Below are positions 59,903 to 64,000 of a stretch of 64,000 nt of DNA, piece after piece. The position numbers and the translations under genes are program-made. The notes beneath the pieces are model-generated. The model ran no database searches, was not told the DNA's origin, and saw only the letters and a list, made by a program, of their open reading frames with translations. The first letter of the stretch is position 1. Each line of letters opens with the position of its first letter. Origin of the DNA: Eubacterium sp. UBA3279 (GTDB lineage: Bacteria; Bacillota; Clostridia; Lachnospirales; Lachnospiraceae); the NCBI GenBank assembly GCA_002361775.1, contig DETV01000113.1, positions 70,562 through 134,561 on the forward strand, written 5' to 3'.

Positions 59903-60042
59903 TTGGCGTAGACCATTTTACCGGTGGGACATACCGTAAAAGCAGAACATTTAAACATAAGATAGAGGCAGCAGTTTACAAAACAATCATGAGCCTATTT
60001 TATACAGTGGAGGTCAGACATGAAGAAAATAATTTGTATTAG
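59884..60042 (+). CDS. Small basic phage protein
   Basis: 52 residues from TTG 59884 (GGAGGTGG before it, inside the previous gene): YKAILIGVDHFTGGTYRKSRTFKHKIEAAVYKTIMSLFYTVEVRHEE. Start codon uncertain; the frame is open to 59848. Unknown function. Confidence 0.5.
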   Translation: MYKAILIGVDHFTGGTYRKSRTFKHKIEAAVYKTIMSLFYTVEVRHEENNLY

Positions 60043-60057
60043 TGGAGGAGCGAGAAA

Positions 60058-60315
60058 ATGAGCAAATTAAGTAAAAAAGACATGGAAGAGTTAAGGGAGT
60101 TTACGGATAGAGGGTGTGAATATGCAGGGACTCAAGAAATAGTGGATGATTTGATGAATGAATCATTGAGAGAAATGGGAGTAAAGACGATATGCGCAGA
60201 AGATGTTCAGCTGATAGATTGGGATGAAAGTTCACTTGGAACTTTGGAAGATTTTTGTAACATTTTCTGGGATAAAGCAGTCGAGAAGATTTTAAATGTT
60301 GTTGAAACGCAATGA
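60058..60315 (+). CDS. Hypothetical phage protein
   Basis: 85 residues, acidic: KKDMEELREFTDRGCEYAGTQEIVDDLMNESLREMGVKTICAEDVQLIDWDESS. AGTGGAGGAG before ATG. Its end overlaps the open frame of the lipoprotein gene but not its real start. Unknown. Confidence 0.65.
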   Translation: MSKLSKKDMEELREFTDRGCEYAGTQEIVDDLMNESLREMGVKTICAEDVQLIDWDESSLGTLEDFCNIFWDKAVEKILNVVETQ

Positions 60316-60338
60316 ATTGGAGTCAGTGGAGGTCAAAT

Positions 60339-60728
60339 ATGAAGAAAAAAATATTTATGGTAGCAGTTATCGGAATTATGACATTGGCAGGATGTGATAC
60401 AGAAGCAAATAGAGTGTCATACAATCTATCTCAAGAAGCAGATAATTTTAATGATATCCGACAGATCACAGTTATTAATTGTTTGCAGGGCGATGTACTC
60501 TTTCAAATGACTGGGAAAATGTCTATAAATGCAGATACCAGTGATGAACAACTGGAGGTAATTGTGGAAGATGAAAATGGAGAATATAAGAAACACTTTA
60601 TTGGTTTGAGTGATAATGTGACTTATGTGGTAGAGGACATAACAGCAGGAGATGTGGAAAAATATAAATATACATTGAATTTCAATCCGGAAATGTGGAT
60701 ACCTTACGAGGCTGAAAAGATTGATTAA
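60339..60728 (+). CDS. Phage beta-sandwich lipoprotein
   Basis: 129 residues from ATG 60339 (GGAGGT before it). Lipoprotein signal MKKKIFMVAVIGIMTLAGC (LAGC lipobox), then EADNFNDIRQITVINCLQGDVLFQMTGKMSI and a beta-rich C-terminal part (KKHFIGLSDNVTYVVEDI), the pattern of the beta-sandwich lipoproteins frequent in Firmicutes phages. Cell-surface location; perhaps superinfection exclusion, by analogy only. Confidence 0.8.
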   Translation: MKKKIFMVAVIGIMTLAGCDTEANRVSYNLSQEADNFNDIRQITVINCLQGDVLFQMTGKMSINADTSDEQLEVIVEDENGEYKKHFIGLSDNVTYVVEDITAGDVEKYKYTLNFNPEMWIPYEAEKID

Positions 60729-60751
60729 AGAGACATAAAGAGGGTGAAAGA

Positions 60752-60847
60752 ATGAACGTACTAGAGAAGATTTTGGAAGAGATGAATAAAATCAAAGATG
60801 GAAATAGAAAAGAAAAATTATATGCAAAATATCCGGCAAAAAAATAA
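60752..60847 (+). CDS. 31-residue phage peptide upstream of DUF551 gene
   Basis: MNVLEKILEEMNKIKDGN then RKEKLYAKYPAKK. AGAGGGTGAAAG before ATG. DUF551 phage proteins often start with a very similar NxLEKILEE helix in one reading frame; here that part ends with a stop and the DUF551 frame begins in another phase inside it. So it may be a real small gene or the broken N-terminus of the next one. Confidence 0.5.
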   Translation: MNVLEKILEEMNKIKDGNRKEKLYAKYPAKK

Positions 60848-61415
60848 AAGACAAGAAATTCTTAATATTTATTCACAAGGATATGAAGATGGGACAGATA
60901 ATTTCTACAATGCGATTGTTCCGCTGGTTCGCGCAGGAATTCCATTGATTTGTTCGCGCAGGAGTGACAATGATGAACTAATAGACCGAAAAGCATTACA
61001 AGAGGAAATAGAAAGCCTAACAATGACGATAACTGGAATGAGAAACGGAAAAACAATGACCATTCAGGTGTTGGAGGAATACAAGAAAAGTATATTAAGA
61101 ATAATTGATGAGCAACCAACAGTACATGCAAATGATAATTGGATTCCGGCAGATCAGCCACCAAAATCAGAGGAATATGTACTTCTGTCATTCGAAAATT
61201 TCTCAATCCCACTCGTGGGAATGTATCGTGAAGATAGTGATGGCGGAGCGTATTATGTCGGTGACGATGAAGAGAGCTGTATTAGCCATAATGTCATTGT
61301 TAATGCCTGGATGCCTCTCCCAGCACCCTACCGCCCAGACAAGTGCCATGGTTGCTTCGGAGCAGCGAACAACGATTGTGGCAAATGCGAATACGGAGGT
61401 GGCAGCAGTGAATAA
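60798..61415 (+). CDS. DUF551-containing phage protein
   Basis: 205 residues. C-terminal DUF551 core: NWIPADQPPKSEEYVLLSFENFSIPLVGMYRED ... DDEESCISHNVIVNAWMPLPAPYRP, then a Cys-rich tail (CHGCFGAANNDCGKCEYGG). The start is uncertain: ATG 60798 and ATG 60822 both lack good ribosome sites, and the expected N-terminal helix lies in the frame of the 31-residue peptide upstream. Role in phages unknown. Confidence 0.75.
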   Translation: MEIEKKNYMQNIRQKNKRQEILNIYSQGYEDGTDNFYNAIVPLVRAGIPLICSRRSDNDELIDRKALQEEIESLTMTITGMRNGKTMTIQVLEEYKKSILRIIDEQPTVHANDNWIPADQPPKSEEYVLLSFENFSIPLVGMYREDSDGGAYYVGDDEESCISHNVIVNAWMPLPAPYRPDKCHGCFGAANNDCGKCEYGGGSSE

Positions 61416-61662
61416 AAGTGGATGTAAAGATCCTGTAGCAGAAAGAGCGATATCCCACGAGACAAAAAGAGAACGTCTCCGGAAGAAGCACAAAGTAAAA
61501 GAAGGAGACATTATTAAAATGTTTCTTCCAGTGCAGGATAAAGCAAATGAGAGAACAGAAAATAAGACAGTAAAAGTAAGGATACGAGAAATTCATACCA
61601 ACATTGTCACAGTAATCCTCCCATCAGGATTACTGGAAAAATTTTACTTGGTGGGAATTTGA
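61408..61662 (+). CDS. Small basic hypothetical phage protein
   Basis: 84 residues from GTG 61408 (ACGGAGG nine bases before it), overlapping the DUF551 stop: EGDIIKMFLPVQDKANERTENKTVKVRIREIHTNIVTVILPSGLLEKFYLVGI. Looks like a small beta-barrel. Other reading frames of this stretch are longer but not protein-like. Unknown. Confidence 0.62.
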   Translation: MNKSGCKDPVAERAISHETKRERLRKKHKVKEGDIIKMFLPVQDKANERTENKTVKVRIREIHTNIVTVILPSGLLEKFYLVGI

Positions 61663-61683
61663 ACGAAGAAGAAGGTGATCCAC

Positions 61684-62151
61684 ATGGACTTACTGGAAGC
61701 CTTAACCCAGTATTGCGAGATACGCCAGGAAGCAAAAGACCTTAGATACCGTATCGAACAGACACAAAGAAGGTTAGAAAAAATAAAAGAAGAAGGAGTA
61801 GTATCAGATACAGTCACCGGCACCCGGAAAGATGGCACCATAGGACCGATTAAGATAACAGGATTCCCGGATCCGGAGTATGATGCGGTAAAAGGGATGC
61901 TAAAAAAGAGGGTTGCAAAATTAGGAATTCTGGAGGACAATCTACTTGAAGCACTGAACTTAGTGGATGATTACATAAACCAGATTCCCAAAAGTGAACT
62001 GCGACAAATATTTAGATTGTTTTACGAGGATGATCTGACATGGCAGCAGGTGGCAAATGAAATGAACCGGAGATTCCCAAAGAAAAACTACACGGAACAT
62101 AGCTGCAGAATGAAACATAATAGATATTTGGAAAAATTTCAAAAAAATTAA
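61684..62151 (+). CDS. Sigma-70-like late phage regulator (DUF1492/ArpU-RinA type)
   Basis: 155 residues: N-terminal helical half (LEALTQYCEIRQEAKDLRYRIEQTQRRLEKI), C-terminal sigma region 4-like part (IPKSELRQIFRLFYEDDLTWQQVANEMNRRFPKKNYTEHSCRMKHNRYLEKF). Such proteins activate the packaging and structural genes. AAGAAGGTGAT before ATG 61684. Directly downstream lies a promoter with paired GTTCACT repeats, its likely target. Confidence 0.82.
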   Translation: MDLLEALTQYCEIRQEAKDLRYRIEQTQRRLEKIKEEGVVSDTVTGTRKDGTIGPIKITGFPDPEYDAVKGMLKKRVAKLGILEDNLLEALNLVDDYINQIPKSELRQIFRLFYEDDLTWQQVANEMNRRFPKKNYTEHSCRMKHNRYLEKFQKN

Positions 62152-62156
62152 AAACC

Positions 62157-62196
62157 GTTCACTCACGTTCACTTATTCTGTGGTAATATTTATAAT
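62157..62196 (+). promoter_or_regulatory. Probable late phage promoter with GTTCACT repeats
   Basis: GTTCACT at 62157-62163 and 62167-62173, ten bases apart (one helical turn). TTCACT of the second copy sits in the -35 position, 17 bp before TATAAT (62191-62196). Fits an activator-dependent promoter for terminase and structural genes. Confidence 0.65.
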
Positions 62197-62297
62197 AAGG
62201 AATCCCAGAAGGGAATCCGAAGTGGCAGCAGGCTACAGAATGTTTAATCATATAAACTCCTTTAAAGCAAAACCGCCAGAGTGCAGGCTGGCGGTAC

Positions 62298-62370
62298 CGG
62301 AACATCTTCCCAGTTGGGAGGAAGCACGAGCCGTAAAATCGAGTCGCAGGTTCAAATCCTGGTGTTCCGA
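62298..62370 (+). tRNA. tRNA-like element, degenerate anticodon arm
   Basis: Acceptor arms CGGAACA/TGTTCCG plus A73, D-arm TTCC-CAGTTGGGA-GGAA, and T-arm CAGG-TTCAAAT-CCTG are well formed in tRNA order over 73 nt. The anticodon arm does not fold normally: one base seems missing, and CACGA/TCGAG closes a 9-nt loop GCCGTAAAA with a mismatch. No CCA is encoded. Anticodon not assigned; it may be a decayed or unconventional phage tRNA. A 7-bp hairpin (CCGCCAG/CTGGCGG, 62273-62294) lies just before it. Confidence 0.5.
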
Positions 62371-62414
62371 TTGTCTGGAATAATTATAACCAGACCATAA
62401 AATATACTCAACGC

Positions 62415-62446
62415 AAGACATCTAACAGTTGTTAGGTGTCTTTTTA
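62415..62446 (+). terminator. Intrinsic terminator after the tRNA-like element
   Basis: AGACATCTAACA pairs with TGTTAGGTGTCT (G-U tolerated) over a 2-nt loop, followed by TTTTT. The gene-free stretch 62152-62493 holds this, the late promoter and the tRNA-like element. Confidence 0.85.
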
Positions 62447-62493
62447 TGTGCAAATTCAAAGAATATCCAGAATGAATTATCAAGGAGGGGCGT

Positions 62494-62901
62494 ATGCCAA
62501 TCTATAAAAGGTGTAGCCGGTGCGGAAAACGAATGGAAGCGGGGAAGAACTGCCCATGCCTGAAGACACGACATAAGGAGTACGATAAGTATAGTCGAGA
62601 TAAAAAGAGCAGGAAGTTTTACAATAGCAAAGAATGGGGAATGAGTAGAGCAGAAGTGCTTGAAATTGATGGAGGAATAGACGTCTATTTATATATGACA
62701 CAAGGGATTGCAGTGGCAGCGGACACAGTACATCACATCATCCCGTTGAAAGATGAACCGAGTAAGAGGAGCGAACTGGATAATCTGATCAGCCTACATC
62801 ATGACACACATAGCCTGATCGAAACCATGTATAAGACCAAAAAAGATAAAATGATCCAGGAGCTTTCGGAGATGGTCAAAGAATACCGGAGCAGGGGATA
62901 G
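62494..62901 (+). CDS. HNH endonuclease (packaging-associated)
   Basis: 135 residues. N-terminal zinc knuckle (CSRCGKRM ... CPC) and the HNH core VHHIIPLKDEPSKRSELDNLISLHHDTHSLIE. HNH proteins encoded just before terS assist cos cleavage in HK97-type phages. AAGGAGGGG before ATG. Fits the position directly upstream of the terminase genes. Confidence 0.92.
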   Translation: MPIYKRCSRCGKRMEAGKNCPCLKTRHKEYDKYSRDKKSRKFYNSKEWGMSRAEVLEIDGGIDVYLYMTQGIAVAADTVHHIIPLKDEPSKRSELDNLISLHHDTHSLIETMYKTKKDKMIQELSEMVKEYRSRG

Positions 62902-63021
62902 CGGAGGAGGGGGAATCAAAAAAGTTTTGGACAATCCCATCTGACCGCACGTCCCCCTTTCCTCACGCAAAACTCCGAAAATAAATAAAAAGTTGGCAAA
63001 ATACTGAAAGGAGGGGAAATA

Positions 63022-63504
63022 GTGGCGAGACCGAAAAAACCTATTGATATGCAAAAAGCTCATTTAACGCTGATTGAAAAGCAAAACAAGAAAATGGAGG
63101 AGGAGACAGTGACTACAGGGAAGAGCCACCTAAAAACCCCTCCGGAATGGCTGATTAATGATGTTGCGCGCAAAGAATGGCGCAGAATTGTGCGGGAATT
63201 AAACAAAATTGATATCGTTGGAAATTTAGATTATGCCAATTTGGGAGGTTACTGTAACGCATATGCCAATTACATTAAAGCAACCGATATCCTAAAAGAG
63301 CAGACATACTACATTGACCGAGAAACCAGAAATGGAGTCATTGTAGTAAAGAATCCGATGGTAGATATCCAGACAACTTACGCTGCTGAAATGCGGAAAT
63401 TTGCTTCTCTTTGTGGGTTGACGATTGATTCCAGATTAAAAGCAGCCGTAACCAAAACGGAAAAAACAGAAGAAATGATAAGCAAAAAGTTTGGAAATAT
63501 ATAA
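63022..63504 (+). CDS. terS: Phage terminase small subunit, P27 family
   Basis: 160 residues from GTG 63022 (AAAGGAGGGG before it). Pattern RPKKPIDMQKAHLTLIEKQNKK ... PPEWLINDVARKEWRRIVRELNKIDIVGNLDYANLGGYCNAYANYIKA is typical of the P27-type small terminase that binds DNA at cos and recruits TerL. Confidence 0.92.
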   Translation: MARPKKPIDMQKAHLTLIEKQNKKMEEETVTTGKSHLKTPPEWLINDVARKEWRRIVRELNKIDIVGNLDYANLGGYCNAYANYIKATDILKEQTYYIDRETRNGVIVVKNPMVDIQTTYAAEMRKFASLCGLTIDSRLKAAVTKTEKTEEMISKKFGNI

Positions 63505-63525
63505 AAGAGGAAGAACATATGAAGT

Positions 63526-64000
63526 ATGACGATTCTTGAAGAATTAAAAGAGTATGCAGAGAAATGCATAAATGATACCTGCATATCAGAGGATGAATGT
63601 TACATCAGTGGAAAGAAACATAAGCAAGCCTGTGAGCGATTCCTTCGGGATATAAAAAAGGCAGAGTCAAGGAATACACTTAATATTCGGTTTCCTTATA
63701 TTTGGAATGAAAGGGAGGCACAGAATATTGTAGATTGGTTTTTCTTACTAAGACACAGTAAAGGTGAACTGGCCGGACAGCAGATTGTCCTAAATCCATG
63801 GCAAAAATTTATATTATGTCAGCTATATGGATGGAGAAACCAAGAAACAGAAAGAAAAAGATTCCAAAGAAGCTTTGTGGAAGTAGGCAGGAAAAATGCA
63901 AAGTCACAGATGGAGGCTGGGATTGCTCTTTATGAGATATCCACGCAGGCAGTTAAAAACGAAGAGGTTTACGAATATTATACGGCTGGAGTAAAAAGAG
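63526..64000 (+). CDS. terL: Phage terminase large subunit, N-terminal part (runs off window)
   Basis: 158 codons visible. TILEELKEYAEKCIND ... RFPYIWNEREAQNIVDWFFLLRHSKGEL ... LNPWQKFILCQLYGW and then VEVGRKNAKSQMEAG, the Walker A-like ATPase motif of the Terminase_1 family. DNA-packaging motor and nuclease. Start at ATG 63526; an earlier ATG (63518) is out of frame and stops after six codons. Confidence 0.92.
   Translation, partial: MTILEELKEYAEKCINDTCISEDECYISGKKHKQACERFLRDIKKAESRNTLNIRFPYIWNEREAQNIVDWFFLLRHSKGELAGQQIVLNPWQKFILCQLYGWRNQETERKRFQRSFVEVGRKNAKSQMEAGIALYEISTQAVKNEEVYEYYTAGVKR

Larger units (their letters stand above)
43732..64000. mobile_element. Prophage (tailed phage), left part; right end beyond window
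   Basis: Begins in the sleC-like gene, with a serine integrase reading toward attL, then lysogeny genes, CI/Cro-type switch, early and replication genes, late regulator, HNH, TerS and the start of TerL. Gene order is that of a cos/HK97-type Siphovirus-like prophage. Codon and gene-density style differ from the backbone, with many small overlapping genes. Confidence 0.93.

Noticed and set aside
62180..62383. 67-codon frame over the tRNA-like element
   Set aside because: It spans a promoter, a hairpin and the tRNA-like sequence, and has no ribosome site.
43732..64000. Conjugative element instead of a prophage, because of PcfJ
   Set aside because: No relaxase, coupling protein or T4SS gene is seen, whereas repressor, late regulator, HNH, TerS and TerL are all phage genes. 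PcfJ is common in phages.
1..64000. CRISPR array, rRNA or ordinary insertion sequence
   Set aside because: No regularly spaced repeats with unique spacers, no rRNA-like stretch and no transposase reading frame were seen; the Rpn protein is a nuclease and not an IS.

Overview
The window is about 64 kb of a low-GC, spore-forming Clostridia chromosome, most likely a gut Lachnospiraceae (Blautia / Mediterraneibacter type). The evidence is the sporulation cluster spoIIGA-sigE ... sigG ... ylmC ... nrdR, a minimal SufCB-type Fe-S pair, luxS, PPDK, AGGAGG ribosome sites and many U-tract terminators. Nothing here fixes the species. Family names are given from memory of motifs; no database search was run.

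Positions 1-42781 are chromosomal backbone. In order they hold: the 3' part of ppdK; an M32 carboxypeptidase; a c-di-GMP phosphodiesterase-like GGDEF-EAL protein; an AraC regulator divergent from a GH13 alpha-glucosidase; aroE-aroD; spoIIGA-sigE behind a Spo0A-type promoter; a feoA-feoA-feoB operon with DtxR-like operators and a MATE pump lying between sigE and sigG; a queuosine-precursor transporter under a preQ1 riboswitch; an AAA ATPase; ylmC; an Rpn-type nuclease; nrdR; a TrpXYZ-type ABC transporter with an NhaC antiporter and an aminotransferase; a CadC-like metal sensor; the smsCB (sufCB) pair; ridA, a HAD phosphatase, truA, luxS, an HtrA protease and DegV; and the conserved pyrH-frr-uppS-cdsA-dxr-rseP block.

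At 42850 a SleC-like spore cortex-lytic gene starts behind a good sigma-E promoter match. Its reading frame leaves the family sequence at about 43731, where a prophage begins. The prophage runs past the right edge. Its left end is on the minus strand: a large serine integrase, a holin-like type I toxin with an antisense RNA, an Abi-family HEPN protein with a small partner gene, and an S24 repressor. A Cro-like gene and operators start the rightward lytic operon. From 48.7 to 52.4 kb, plus-strand early genes alternate with minus-strand genes. Four minus genes carry near-identical copies of one control element (sigma-A promoter plus start-codon hairpin), and three copies also encode an 18-residue micropeptide on the plus strand. 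Then follow a HUH Rep with origin-like repeats, an RNase H, a PcfJ protein, small phage genes, a late sigma-like regulator with its probable target promoter, a tRNA-like element, HNH, TerS and the start of TerL.

The most interesting points are the split sporulation gene (possible skin-like excision during sporulation), the repeated cassette element with its micropeptide, the toxin/antisense pair, the hairpin over the Abi ribosome site, and the Rep/origin region.
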